Made by a program: the position numbers and the translations under genes. Shown piece after piece: positions 15,575 to 24,131 of a stretch of DNA of 64,000 bases. Source of the DNA: Anaerolineales bacterium (GTDB lineage Bacteria > Chloroflexota > Anaerolineae > Anaerolineales > Villigracilaceae); assembly GCA_020060625.1 (NCBI GenBank), contig JAGUZU010000106.1:1-64000 (forward strand), in the 5' to 3' direction. Numbering within the stretch: the stretch's first letter is position 1; each line of letters starts with the position of its first letter. The notes under the pieces were generated by a model. It was not told the origin of the DNA and did not search any database. It was given only the letters and a program-made list of their open reading frames with translations.

Positions 15575-16507
15575 TTAAGCAGCCTTTCGTTGCAGAAGGG
15601 AATATGCGGATTTAAGGAAGTTGAGGATGTGTTCGTGTTCCACTTCCTCGAACGGGGATTTTGCCACAATGTTGATAATGCCGCCTTCGGTATTCAACTC
15701 GGCGACGGTGTATTTGCCGACGTTTTGCCCGCGGTTGAAACTGGCGCTTGGTTTGACTTCATAGACCTGCGGGTTGACGACGATGCGGACCTTCAACTCC
15801 TGTTCGGAACCTTTGAATTTCTCTGGTTTCATCTTCATCTTGCCGCTGATGCTGCTGCGCTTCCAGTAGGATTTGCGGTTCTTGGTCTTTTGCACAGCGG
15901 AGACGCGCAGGACGTTGCCGTCATAGAGTTTTGCTTTCAGTGAAAGCCACTCATCGCGGAAATGCTGGGTAACACGGTCTCGTGTGTCTTTTGTCTCGCG
16001 CGCTACTTTGGTTTGAAGCATCGAACCTGTCAGGTCGAGATGACCAAGGTATGTGGAGCCAGGCTTGAGGTCGTCGCGAAGCGTGTGCAGGATATCTTTG
16101 ATCCCCGAATAGCGCGGCGAGAAGTCATGCGAGTCGCTCTTCCGCAGACTGCGCGCCATGATGAATGCCGCCAGCCAAAGGGCAAACGCGCCCGCCGAAA
16201 AGACCAGCGAGAAATATCCGAACGCGAAAAGCAGGGCGTCAACCGCCACCAGTCCCACGCCGATGAAGAAGATGATCATCGGAATCCAGCGCCATTTGTC
16301 GCCTGCCGATTCGGTCCGCTGGACTTCGGCGACGAACTTATCCATGCCGAGCATGATCGAGTCGGGTTTATCCGCAATGGAAACGTAAACGGGTGTGTAA
16401 TCTTTTTTCCCCGCTGTGCTGGGGGGCGGCGCTTTTTTACGCGCCGTGTTCAACAGATAAAAGAACAGCAGAACGATAACGACTAGAATTCCGCAAAAAA
16501 CGAACAT
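15575..16507 (-). CDS. Conserved membrane protein of unknown function
   Basis: 310 residues. A transmembrane helix at the very N-terminus (FVFCGILVVIVLLFFYLL) and two more at about 73-120, followed by a soluble domain of about 170 residues ('VTQHFRDEWLSLKAKLYDGNVLRVS') without a family I recognise. TAA-ATG adjacency to the propeller/zinc-ribbon gene suggests joint function. The start lies only 31 bases from the divergent glycosyltransferase, so the promoter regions overlap. Confidence 0.75.
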   Translation of the reverse strand: MFVFCGILVVIVLLFFYLLNTARKKAPPPSTAGKKDYTPVYVSIADKPDSIMLGMDKFVAEVQRTESAGDKWRWIPMIIFFIGVGLVAVDALLFAFGYFSLVFSAGAFALWLAAFIMARSLRKSDSHDFSPRYSGIKDILHTLRDDLKPGSTYLGHLDLTGSMLQTKVARETKDTRDRVTQHFRDEWLSLKAKLYDGNVLRVSAVQKTKNRKSYWKRSSISGKMKMKPEKFKGSEQELKVRIVVNPQVYEVKPSASFNRGQNVGKYTVAELNTEGGIINIVAKSPFEEVEHEHILNFLKSAYSLLQRKAA

Positions 16508-16525
16508 GCTCTCCTCCGCGTGCCT

Positions 16526-16531
16526 TATAAT
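16526..16531 (+). promoter_or_regulatory. -10 box of a leaderless transcript (glycosyltransferase)
   Basis: TATAAT seven bases before the ATG at 16539 with no Shine-Dalgarno between. Confidence 0.6.
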
Positions 16532-16538
16532 TCCTGCG

Positions 16539-17708
16539 ATGCCTACGATTCTCTATACAGCCTTCGATATTGTACCAAGCCCCAAGGGGGCGTCCACGCA
16601 TATTTTGCACAATCTTCGCGGACTGATCAATGGCGGCTATGACGCCCATCTTATCACGCCCAACGACGGTCTGCTCCCCCCCGAAGATACTATCGAGGGC
16701 GCGCGCGTCACGCGCATCCCGCAGGACCTGACTCGGAACTTCCTCGCCCGCGCCGTGCATTTCGGTAAATCCGTGCTGGCGCATCTCGCGCTTCATCCCG
16801 ATTACGACGTCGTCCACTATCGCAGCATTTGGGACGGATTTCACGCCGCGCAAAACAAAAGGAAGTTCGGTTACAAAACGCTTTTCGAGGTCAATGGACT
16901 ACCCTCGATAGAACTCAAATATCATTACCCCGGACTGGATTTGGAGTTGCTCGCCAAGATCAAGGAACAGGAACTTGCGACTCTTCATTTGAGCGACGCA
17001 ATCATCTGCCCTTCGCGTGTGACTCGTGATTACATCGCCTCGCTCGGACTTAACCGGAAGCTGGTCACTGTCATCCCGAACGGAGTCAGCCCTTCGGATT
17101 TTTCCGCCTCGCCGTTGCCCAGCCGAAACGGGCGCGAACCAGTCCTGCTTTACATTGGAACGCTTGCCGATTGGCAAGGCTTGGACGTCCTCATTAAAGC
17201 CCTGCCGAAAATTTTGGAACAACAGCTCGTCCGTCTCCACATCATCGGACGAGGACGTTCCCGCCAGCGCAAGATGTTGGCAAAGCAAATTCGAAAACTT
17301 GATTTGGAAGAGCATGTGATCGTTCAACCCGCCGTGCCGCATCACGAGATTCCAGCCCTCATCGCCGGCGCGGATATTTGCGTCGCTCCGCTTGGGTTGA
17401 ACGACCGCAACGTTACACAGGGAGCGTGCCCCATCAAAGTGCTGGAATACATGGCGGCGGGGCGCCCGCTGCTGGCATCGAACATGCCCATCGTCCGCGA
17501 ACTTGTCCGTGAGGATGTGGATGGTCTGCTGTTCTCCCCGAACGACCCGGATGATCTGGCGCGTCAGGCATTGACTCTGCTGCGTGATTTTGAATTATCC
17601 AAACGATTGGCAGAGTCTGCTTCCGAGCGCGCGTTGACGAAATTTACCTGGCACGAGTCGCAGAAAAAGTTGGGGAAGGTGTACGAGAAACTCGTGCGTG
17701 ATACGTGA
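16539..17708 (+). CDS. GT4-type family glycosyltransferase
   Basis: 389 residues with the GT-B layout: N-terminal acceptor domain starting MPTILYTAFDIVPSPKGAST (the glycine/serine loop of GT4 enzymes), then 'VTVIPNGVSPSDF', 'LLYIGTLADWQGLDVLI' and the E-x7-E region 'GACPIKVLEYMAAGRPLLAS'. It likely transfers a sugar from an NDP-sugar to a lipid or polysaccharide on the inner membrane face. The acceptor cannot be read. The start at 16539 was preferred over 16506 because of the -10 box at leaderless spacing and the conserved N-terminus. Confidence 0.9.
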   Translation: MPTILYTAFDIVPSPKGASTHILHNLRGLINGGYDAHLITPNDGLLPPEDTIEGARVTRIPQDLTRNFLARAVHFGKSVLAHLALHPDYDVVHYRSIWDGFHAAQNKRKFGYKTLFEVNGLPSIELKYHYPGLDLELLAKIKEQELATLHLSDAIICPSRVTRDYIASLGLNRKLVTVIPNGVSPSDFSASPLPSRNGREPVLLYIGTLADWQGLDVLIKALPKILEQQLVRLHIIGRGRSRQRKMLAKQIRKLDLEEHVIVQPAVPHHEIPALIAGADICVAPLGLNDRNVTQGACPIKVLEYMAAGRPLLASNMPIVRELVREDVDGLLFSPNDPDDLARQALTLLRDFELSKRLAESASERALTKFTWHESQKKLGKVYEKLVRDT

Positions 17709-17720
17709 AAGGAGAATTCC

Positions 17721-17981
17721 ATGGCTCGTTTCATCCCTGCGGCGGAACGCCTCACCCGCGCGAGAAAACTGATTCAACAAGCCCGAGCCTTTCCCGTCCC
17801 TGAAAGCGGACTGGGAAAGCATGATCTGTCTTATGTGGCGGGGGTGAAAGACCTTCTGCGGCAGGCGCGCGATTTGGTTAAGTTCATTTCGATGCGACCC
17901 GGCGTGACTGTCGAAATGAAGGAAGAAGTGGGGAAGGTGATGGCAGAGACCGAAGAGGCGGAGCGGGAAATTTTCGCGTAA
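17721..17981 (+). CDS. Small conserved helical protein of unknown function
   Basis: 86 residues after AAAGGAGAA, 12 bases behind the glycosyltransferase, so cotranscribed. Predicted all-helical with basic N-terminus (PAAERLTRARKLIQQAR) and acidic C-terminus (VMAETEEAEREIFA). No motif recognised. Confidence 0.7.
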   Translation: MARFIPAAERLTRARKLIQQARAFPVPESGLGKHDLSYVAGVKDLLRQARDLVKFISMRPGVTVEMKEEVGKVMAETEEAEREIFA

Positions 17982-17991
17982 CAGGGGTATA

Positions 17992-18603
17992 TTAGGGCGT
18001 GCTCGTCGCGATCTCGCCCACGATGATGTTGACGGTGAGCGTATTTCCAAAAAAGACTCCGTACTCATCTGTCATGCGCCATGAACTTTGAACCAACCCA
18101 TTAACTCCGCTTGGCACGACCAACTCAACCGATAATGTACGGATCGCGCCGGTGGGCACGGCTTCCGTCAATGTGACGGGGTTTCCGCGCATCCTGTCGC
18201 CGCCGTAGTGCCGGAAGGTAAAGCCGGCTCTCCAGGCGCAACCGCCAATGTTTTGCACTTCCCAGGTCTTGGTGAAGACTTCACCCGCTTTCATCTGTGT
18301 TTCGTCGGGGATGGTCACGTCTGCGCGGTAGAGCAGGTTGTAGCACGGGTTGGTCGTTGGAGAAGGCTCGAGGGTTTCGATCAGCGCCGCAGGCGTGATG
18401 GTGGAGTCAACTCTCGGCGTGAAGGAAGGCGTGGAGATGGCTGTCAGGGTTTCGGTCAGGGAGGAGGCGAAGGTTGCCACCGCTTCGGTATGGATCGCGT
18501 CCACATCGAGGCTGTTCGTCTGGTCCGGCTCTTTTGTCCCGCATGAAAAAATGAGCAAACCCAGCGCCAGCAGGATTGACATGGAAAGAATTCTCGTTTT
18601 CAT
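17992..18603 (-). CDS. Lipoprotein with an NBR1-Ig-like domain
   Basis: 203 residues. Lipoprotein signal with the lipobox LLIFSCG (Cys at about 21), then a Ser/Thr/Pro-rich linker, then from about residue 93 the Ig-like domain seen in human NBR1: DETQMKAGEVFTKTWEVQN, GGCAWRAGFTF, and SWRMTDEYGVFFGNTL. Such domains are common on cell-surface proteins of Chloroflexota. Probably a surface-anchored binding module. Convergent with the small helical protein, 10 bases away. Confidence 0.85.
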   Translation of the reverse strand: MKTRILSMSILLALGLLIFSCGTKEPDQTNSLDVDAIHTEAVATFASSLTETLTAISTPSFTPRVDSTITPAALIETLEPSPTTNPCYNLLYRADVTIPDETQMKAGEVFTKTWEVQNIGGCAWRAGFTFRHYGGDRMRGNPVTLTEAVPTGAIRTLSVELVVPSGVNGLVQSSWRMTDEYGVFFGNTLTVNIIVGEIATSTP

Positions 18604-18628
18604 GGATTGAAGTATACAACATCCAACC

Positions 18629-18658
18629 TTGAAACGTTTTCATGATTTAGTGTACAAT
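18629..18658 (+). promoter_or_regulatory. Sigma-70-type promoter of the ABC-2 exporter
   Basis: TTGAAA (18629-18634), 18-base spacer, TACAAT (18653-18658), 33 bases before the ATG. Confidence 0.65.
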
Positions 18659-18690
18659 TGTTCTAAAAATAAACTTTAAAAAGGAGAAGA

Positions 18691-19662
18691 ATGAACGCAA
18701 TCGAAATCCAAAATTTGAAGCGCGTGTATCGCGCTCAGATTGGCGTCGTCAACCGCAAGATCAAGGAGGTGGTGGCAGTCGAGGATATTTCCTTTGACGT
18801 GGAGGCGGGCGAGTTGTTTGGCTTGCTTGGACCGAACGGCGCGGGAAAGACGACTACCGTAAAAATGCTTGCCACGCTGTTGATACCCACCGGTGGGACG
18901 GCGCGCGTGGCTGGATTCGACGTGGTGAAGCATGCGAACGAAGTGCGTCAGCGGATCGGATTTATCTTCGGCGGCGAACGCGGTTTGTACTGGCGGCTTT
19001 CCGGCGACGATAACCTGCGTTATTTTGCCAGTCTTTACGGCGTTGACCCCGCCGTTTCCAAAAAACGCATCCCGTATTTGTTGGAGATGGTCGGCTTGCA
19101 GGGACGCGGCAACGAGCGGGTGGGCGGCTACTCGCGTGGCATGAAACAGCGCCTGCATGTGGCGCGGACGCTTCTTCACGACCCTGATATTCTTTTTTTG
19201 GACGAGCCGACGATTGGACTCGACCCGGTCGGCGCGCGAGAGTTTCGTCAGGTGATCCTGAATTTGCAGTCGCAGAAAAAGACCATCCTTTTGACCACGC
19301 ATTACATGTTCGAGGCGGACGCGCTTTCGGATCGCATCGCCATCATCAACAAGGGGAAGGTCATTGCGTTGGATACGCCCGGCGGGTTGAAGAAGCATGT
19401 CAGCGACCTTTCGATTGTGGAATTGGAAACGTTCGGCGTGCCTGAAAATGTGCTGGATAACCTGCGCGCCCTGCCGTTCATTGATTCGCTTTCGGTGGAA
19501 GATCATGAACAGAAGCAATTGCTCATGCTGCAAACAGCGCGCGGCGCGGAAGCAGTGCCGGATGTGATGTCCGCGCTGCAAGGCTTGCGCGTGGGGCGCG
19601 TCGTCGTCCGCGAGCCGACGCTGGAGGATGCGTACGTTCGCCTGGTTGGGAGCGCGGCATGA
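18691..19662 (+). CDS. ABC-2-type transporter ATP-binding protein
   Basis: 323 residues. Walker A GPNGAGKTTTV (about residues 48-58), Q-loop region, a slightly unusual signature VGGYSRGMKQRL in place of LSGGQ, Walker B DILFLDEPTIGLDP and the H-loop TTHYMFEADALSD. This is the form found in drug/lipid/antibiotic exporters of the ABC-2 class (NatA/DrrA-like). It powers the two permeases that follow. The stop overlaps the first permease start by four bases (ATGA). Confidence 0.93.
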   Translation: MNAIEIQNLKRVYRAQIGVVNRKIKEVVAVEDISFDVEAGELFGLLGPNGAGKTTTVKMLATLLIPTGGTARVAGFDVVKHANEVRQRIGFIFGGERGLYWRLSGDDNLRYFASLYGVDPAVSKKRIPYLLEMVGLQGRGNERVGGYSRGMKQRLHVARTLLHDPDILFLDEPTIGLDPVGAREFRQVILNLQSQKKTILLTTHYMFEADALSDRIAIINKGKVIALDTPGGLKKHVSDLSIVELETFGVPENVLDNLRALPFIDSLSVEDHEQKQLLMLQTARGAEAVPDVMSALQGLRVGRVVVREPTLEDAYVRLVGSAA

Positions 19663-20456
19663 ATTACATGAACCTCTTTCGTTACTGGCGCACCGTGTTG
19701 ACGGTGGCGGAGATGTCCATTCGCCAGCAGTTGAACGACGGCTTCATCCTGTTTGCCATTGTTTTTCAGCCGATGATTATTGCCGTCCTGGGCTTGTTCA
19801 TCCTGCGCGATAAAGGCTCGGACTATGCCATGTTCGTGGTGGTGGGAAGCGGGTTGACGGGTTTGTGGAGCAGCCTGCTGTTCGTGTCGGGCAACAGCAT
19901 CAACGTGGAACGCTGGATCGGCACGCTCGAGTCTCTGGTGGGCATGCCTACGCCGTTCGATGTGATCGTGTTCGGGAAGAATCTCGCCAATGTGTTCCAG
20001 TCCCTGCTTTCGATGGTGGTTTCCTATATTTTGGCGGCGTATCTTTTCGGGTACACCCTGTCATTGACCCAGCCGTTTTTGTTCGTTGCGACGCTGTTCT
20101 TGAGCATGTTCGCGTTCATCTGCTTCGGTCTGACGATTGCGCCGATCTTCGTCATGTATCGCAGCGTTCAGCAGTGGCAGAACGCGATGGAATTCCCCGT
20201 TTATATCCTGTGCGGGTTTCTCTTCCCGATTGCCCTGCTTCCCGGCTGGACGACGCCCGTCAGTTATCTCCTGCCGCCGTATTGGGCGGCGCTTGCCCTG
20301 CATGGGACGTCCACCGCGATGATGCCATTCGAGCAGATTGCCTTCTGCTGGGGCATGATGATCCTCTTCAGCATCGTGGACCTGGTGATTGCCAGCCAAT
20401 TGTTCAGGGTCATGTTGTACAAGGCGCGTGTGGACGCCACATTGGACGTGGATTGA
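19659..20456 (+). CDS. ABC-2-type permease 1
   Basis: 265 residues with six predicted membrane segments (first about 25-50, last about 225-250) and the ABC-2 family's conserved 'PVSYLLPPYWAALALHG' near the end. Coupled by ATGA overlap to the ATPase; two bases separate it from the second permease. The three genes form a heteromeric exporter; the substrate is unknown. Confidence 0.88.
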   Translation: MNYMNLFRYWRTVLTVAEMSIRQQLNDGFILFAIVFQPMIIAVLGLFILRDKGSDYAMFVVVGSGLTGLWSSLLFVSGNSINVERWIGTLESLVGMPTPFDVIVFGKNLANVFQSLLSMVVSYILAAYLFGYTLSLTQPFLFVATLFLSMFAFICFGLTIAPIFVMYRSVQQWQNAMEFPVYILCGFLFPIALLPGWTTPVSYLLPPYWAALALHGTSTAMMPFEQIAFCWGMMILFSIVDLVIASQLFRVMLYKARVDATLDVD

Positions 20457-20457
20457 C

Positions 20458-21258
20458 ATGAATACGATTTCCAAAAACCTTCAATTGTTCTGGCAGGGAA
20501 CCCTGCTTTCCTACAAGGCGCTCTTTGCCTGGCTGCGACCCGTCACATACATGGCGTCGAAAGTGCTGATGCCCCTTGCGCAGATGTTCTTCTTCGCTTT
20601 TCTCGGCTCCTTCGCCTCGGACGGTAAGAATGTGGATTTTTATGTTATCGGTAACGCCATCCAAATCACGGCGGTGAGCGGGATATTCGGCGTCACCATG
20701 AGCGTGGGCGGCGACCGCGACGCGGGAACATTGCCCTATCTCTTCGGGACGCCCTCCAACCGCTTCATGATCTTCTTCGGGCGCGCCTTCATGCACATCA
20801 TTGACGGCGCCATCGGCGTTGTCATTGCGCTGACGTGGGGCGTCCTGCTGATGGGACTCGACCTTTCTCAAACCAACCTGCCTGCTTTGGGCGTTACAAT
20901 CCTGATCACTACCTTCTCCACCTGCGGGCTTGGTTTGCTCATGGGTTGTTTGAGCCTCATCACGGCGAATGTGATGTTCGTGAATAACTTTGTGTATTTC
21001 TCCCTGCTGGTCTTCTCCGGCGCGAATGTGCCGATTGCCTCCCTGCCCGCGTGGATGCAGGCGGTCTCCAACGCCCTGCCCCTCACGCGCGGGATCGCCT
21101 CCGCCCGCGCCCTGGCTGCCGGCGCGACCTTGGGCGACGTGACGCCGCTGCTGGTCAGCGAGATCGGTATCGGATTGTTATACGGGTTTCTGGGGTACGT
21201 CCTCTTTGCCTGGTTTGAGATTCAAGCCAAGAGACGCGGGACACTGGAAACGGTGTAG
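20458..21258 (+). CDS. ABC-2-type permease 2
   Basis: 266 residues, six predicted membrane segments, ABC-2 pattern including 'ASLPAWMQAVSNALPLTRGIASARAL'. The start at 20458 directly follows the stop of permease 1; a longer upstream frame would overlap it without an RBS. Ends the three-gene exporter operon, which is closed by a strong terminator. Confidence 0.88.
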   Translation: MNTISKNLQLFWQGTLLSYKALFAWLRPVTYMASKVLMPLAQMFFFAFLGSFASDGKNVDFYVIGNAIQITAVSGIFGVTMSVGGDRDAGTLPYLFGTPSNRFMIFFGRAFMHIIDGAIGVVIALTWGVLLMGLDLSQTNLPALGVTILITTFSTCGLGLLMGCLSLITANVMFVNNFVYFSLLVFSGANVPIASLPAWMQAVSNALPLTRGIASARALAAGATLGDVTPLLVSEIGIGLLYGFLGYVLFAWFEIQAKRRGTLETV

Positions 21259-21266
21259 AAAAGAAG

Positions 21267-21300
21267 CGGGTCGCGCCTCAAACGCGACCCGTCATTTTTT
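21267..21300 (+). terminator. Rho-independent terminator of the ABC-2 operon
   Basis: CGGGTCGCG/CGCGACCCG stem with T6 directly after. Confidence 0.9.
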
Positions 21301-21661
21301 ATTCCTTCGTCAGCCATTCCTTCGCCTTGAGTTCGTCGTCGAAATACATCAGCGGCTGCCCGGTGATTCTGGATAGCAGATCGCCAAGCGCGCGCTTGAT
21401 GCCGGATACGCCAAGCACAGCCGTCTTGCGGACGTGGGATTTTGTCGCGCTCGACGACTCGTTTAGCACAGGCATCAGGTTCATGGTGATTTCGGTGTTG
21501 GTGAAATTTGACATCACCAGCGTGGAGTTTTCGGGCTGACTCAACACAATGGCTTGAACTTCCTTCAACTCCTCCATAACCGCCTGCTCATTGTAGAAAA
21601 GGTTGGAGAAATCCTGATAAAAGATCTTTTTGCCGTTGTATTCGATCCACTTTGATTTCAT
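21299..21661 (-). CDS. STAS/SpoIIAA-like protein of unknown function
   Basis: 120 residues. The pattern of alternating strands and helices ('ENSTLVMSNFTNTEI', 'VRKTAVLGVSGIKRALGDL', 'LMYFDDELKAKEWL') resembles SpoIIAA-like/STAS proteins seen in stress and signalling contexts. No catalytic residues visible. Starts one base after the stop of the upstream membrane protein gene, so the two are cotranscribed. Confidence 0.65.
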   Translation of the reverse strand: MKSKWIEYNGKKIFYQDFSNLFYNEQAVMEELKEVQAIVLSQPENSTLVMSNFTNTEITMNLMPVLNESSSATKSHVRKTAVLGVSGIKRALGDLLSRITGQPLMYFDDELKAKEWLTKE

Positions 21662-21662
21662 A

Positions 21663-22118
21663 TCAGCCTCGTTTTGCCTTTTGCTTCCCGACCCCGGTCT
21701 TTTTTAATCCCTCTGGCTTGCTTTGGCTCTCGGCGTACAGCGCGCTCCCGGTGGCGACTGCGCCCGCCAGTTCCCAAACTCCGACTCCCAGGAATTTTAC
21801 CGGAGCAAAACCTAAAATAACAACCGTTGTAAAGACCAAAAACGTGACTGTGCGAAAGGGAACTGTCCAGCGGTAAAAGACCTTCACATCGTTCAGCGAG
21901 GCGAACACGTAGTAAATACCCATGTTGAAGGATGCCATTGAAGAGGCTGTCATAAAGACAATGGTGTAATCGCCCGCCGCGCGCTGGGCGCGCTCCACCA
22001 CATCGAAGCCGAGAATGGATAAAAGAATTTCAGGGCGGATCAACCCCACAAGCCCAAGCAGGAAGGCGAGGATGCCGAAGATGAACATTGTCCAGCCGGA
22101 TGCGTCGCGTATTTTCAT
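21663..22118 (-). CDS. Small membrane protein of unknown function
   Basis: 151 residues with four predicted membrane helices (about 9-30, 50-70, 83-103, 108-128) and a basic tail ending KQKAKRG. The start at 22118 follows GGAGACC; a longer frame runs into the divergent kinase gene. In an operon with the STAS-like protein. Confidence 0.7.
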   Translation of the reverse strand: MKIRDASGWTMFIFGILAFLLGLVGLIRPEILLSILGFDVVERAQRAAGDYTIVFMTASSMASFNMGIYYVFASLNDVKVFYRWTVPFRTVTFLVFTTVVILGFAPVKFLGVGVWELAGAVATGSALYAESQSKPEGLKKTGVGKQKAKRG

Positions 22119-22165
22119 CGATGTGGTCTCCTTTCCCGAATTATACCTGCAAACTCCGGGCATGA

Positions 22166-22171
22166 TAAAAT
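22166..22171 (+). promoter_or_regulatory. -10 box of a leaderless transcript (deoxynucleoside kinase)
   Basis: TAAAAT eight bases before the ATG at 22180, no Shine-Dalgarno between. Confidence 0.55.
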
Positions 22172-22179
22172 AACGCACT

Positions 22180-22824
22180 ATGGCAAAGCATTTGGTGTTG
22201 GTGGCTGGAAATATTGGCGCAGGCAAGACCACATTGACCGAGCGCATCGGCGCGCGTTTCGGTTGGTGGACGGGTTACGAATCTGTTGCGGACAATCCAT
22301 ACCTATCCGATTTTTACGGGGACATGCGCGCATGGTCGTTTCACCTGCAAATTTTTTTCCTCGGTCATCGCGCAGACCAATACCTCGAAGCCGCCCGCGA
22401 CGCGCGTTCCTCCATTTTAGATCGCAGCATCTACGAAGACGCCCACATCTTTGCCCGCGCCCTGCATCATCTGGGGAATTTGAACGAGCGCGATTACCTT
22501 GCCTATCGCAGACTGTTCGATCTGGTTGTGGAAAGTCTCCCGCGTCCCGACCTGTTGATCTATCTCAAAGCTCCTGTGAATGTTCTGATGGATCGCATTC
22601 GCCGCCGCGCGCGGAATATGGAAACCGGCATCACGCCGGAATATTTATCCCTGCTCGATACTTTCTATGATGAATGGCTCGGCTCCTTCGACCTTTGCCC
22701 TGTCCTGACGATCCAGACCAATGACCTCGATTATGCCAACCAGCCCAGCCATTTGGAGCTGGTCACCAGGCGTATTCAAGATAAACTGGCTGGAAAAGAA
22801 CTGATGGACTTGACTAAAAAGTGA
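22180..22824 (+). CDS. Deoxynucleoside kinase (dGK/dCK family)
   Basis: 214 residues. P-loop GNIGAGKTTL (residues 10-19), the DRS motif in LDRSIYEDAHIFA, and the LID arginines in MDRIRRRARNME, all as in bacterial deoxyguanosine/deoxyadenosine kinases. Phosphorylates a deoxynucleoside at the 5' position with ATP for salvage. This fits a cell that also imports nucleosides (58209-63081). The cNMP-PP2C gene follows 8 bases later. Confidence 0.92.
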   Translation: MAKHLVLVAGNIGAGKTTLTERIGARFGWWTGYESVADNPYLSDFYGDMRAWSFHLQIFFLGHRADQYLEAARDARSSILDRSIYEDAHIFARALHHLGNLNERDYLAYRRLFDLVVESLPRPDLLIYLKAPVNVLMDRIRRRARNMETGITPEYLSLLDTFYDEWLGSFDLCPVLTIQTNDLDYANQPSHLELVTRRIQDKLAGKELMDLTKK

Positions 22825-22832
22825 CCCGCTAA

Positions 22833-24110
22833 ATGACCGTTAACCTGCTTTCCCGGATTCCCCTGTTTGCCGACCTGCCCCTGCAAGAACTGGACAGGTT
22901 GGTATCGGCGTTGGACGTATGCGAGTTAAAAGATCGCGAAATCCTCTTTCGTGAAGGCGACCCCGGCGAACACTTTTATGTCGTGGTTGACGGTGTGCTG
23001 GAAGTGCTTATGGCGGAGGATACCACGGATGAATTGCTGCTCAACGTTTTGCATCAGGGCGAATATTTTGGCGAAATGAGCCTTATTGCCCCGGATGGGC
23101 AGCGCACTGCAACCGTGCGCTCGCGCGGCAAGTCTGTGCTGCTCTCGATGAGTCGCGCGCAATTCCTCAACCTGACAAAACAACATCCCGAACTGGCTGT
23201 CTCGATGGTGCGGGTTCTAAGCCAACGCCTGGATGCGACGAACACCGCCACCTTCCGCGACCTGACAGAGAAAAATCGTCAACTGCAACGCGCCTACGAC
23301 GAACTCAAGGCGGCGCAGGCGCAGTTGATCGAAAAGGAACGCCTCGAACACGAACTTCAGCTTGCCGCCGACATCCAATTAAGTATCCTGCCCGACGACC
23401 TGCCCGATTTCGACGAATTCGGTTTCGGCGCGCGCATCCTGCCCGCCCGTCAGGTGGGAGGCGATCTGTATGATGTCTTCCCTCTCAAAGATAACCGTGT
23501 CGGCGTTTTGATCGGCGATGTTGCGGATAAAGGCGTGCCATCGGCGCTGTTCATGGCGCGCGCGCACGCCCTCATCATGGCGGAGGCGGATATCGGCTTG
23601 ACCGCCGGCGAAGTGTTAAGGCTTGTGAACATGCACATCACGCGCCTGCAAAAATCCACCCAATTTGTTACCGTGTTGTACGGGATTTTAGATCTGAAGA
23701 CCCGCGAGTTTTCCTATGCGCGCGCGGGACATGAACCGCCCCTGCTTTTGCATATCGATGGAAGCGTCGAACGCATCCCCCACAACCCGGGCATGGCGCT
23801 GGGTCTGTGGGATGCGATCACGCTGGATGAGCAGACCATCCAACTTCTTCCCGGCGAAACGTTGCTTCTTTACACAGACGGCATGACGGATTGCCGCAAC
23901 CCCAAAGGCGAGCCCTTTGGATTGGAACGGATCAAAGACGTATTGGGCGGCTTTGCGAACATGAACGCCCAGCAAGTCTGCGATAACCTCCTCGATACGC
24001 TGCAAAAATATCAGGATGGCTGCAAGCAGGATGATGATGTTACGCTGGTTGCAGTTGCAACCGCAAGCGGCGCATCCACGGCGCGAATAAAAAAAGACGA
24101 AGAGCAGTAA
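22833..24110 (+). CDS. Cyclic-nucleotide-binding domain fused to a PP2C (SpoIIE/RsbU) phosphatase
   Basis: 425 residues. Residues 5-125 are a cNMP-binding beta-roll (EGDPGEHFYVVVDGVLEV, GEYFGEMSLIAPDGQRTATV with the PBC Glu and Arg). Residues 140-180 are a coiled coil. Residues 190-410 are a SpoIIE-type PP2C (GDLYDVFPLKDNRVGVLIGD, DKGVPSALFMA, YTDGMTDCRN, DDDVTLVAVA) with the metal-binding Asp residues in place. It probably dephosphorylates an anti-anti-sigma factor in response to a cyclic nucleotide, and so belongs to a partner-switching regulator. Such a substrate could be the STAS-like protein at 21299, which is a guess from proximity. Confidence 0.92.
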   Translation: MTVNLLSRIPLFADLPLQELDRLVSALDVCELKDREILFREGDPGEHFYVVVDGVLEVLMAEDTTDELLLNVLHQGEYFGEMSLIAPDGQRTATVRSRGKSVLLSMSRAQFLNLTKQHPELAVSMVRVLSQRLDATNTATFRDLTEKNRQLQRAYDELKAAQAQLIEKERLEHELQLAADIQLSILPDDLPDFDEFGFGARILPARQVGGDLYDVFPLKDNRVGVLIGDVADKGVPSALFMARAHALIMAEADIGLTAGEVLRLVNMHITRLQKSTQFVTVLYGILDLKTREFSYARAGHEPPLLLHIDGSVERIPHNPGMALGLWDAITLDEQTIQLLPGETLLLYTDGMTDCRNPKGEPFGLERIKDVLGGFANMNAQQVCDNLLDTLQKYQDGCKQDDDVTLVAVATASGASTARIKKDEEQ

Positions 24111-24131
24111 CCTCCCAATCGGGAGGTTTGT
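24109..24131. terminator. Short GC-rich terminator between convergent genes
   Basis: AACCTCCC aatc GGGAGGTT followed by TGTTT. Confidence 0.75.
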
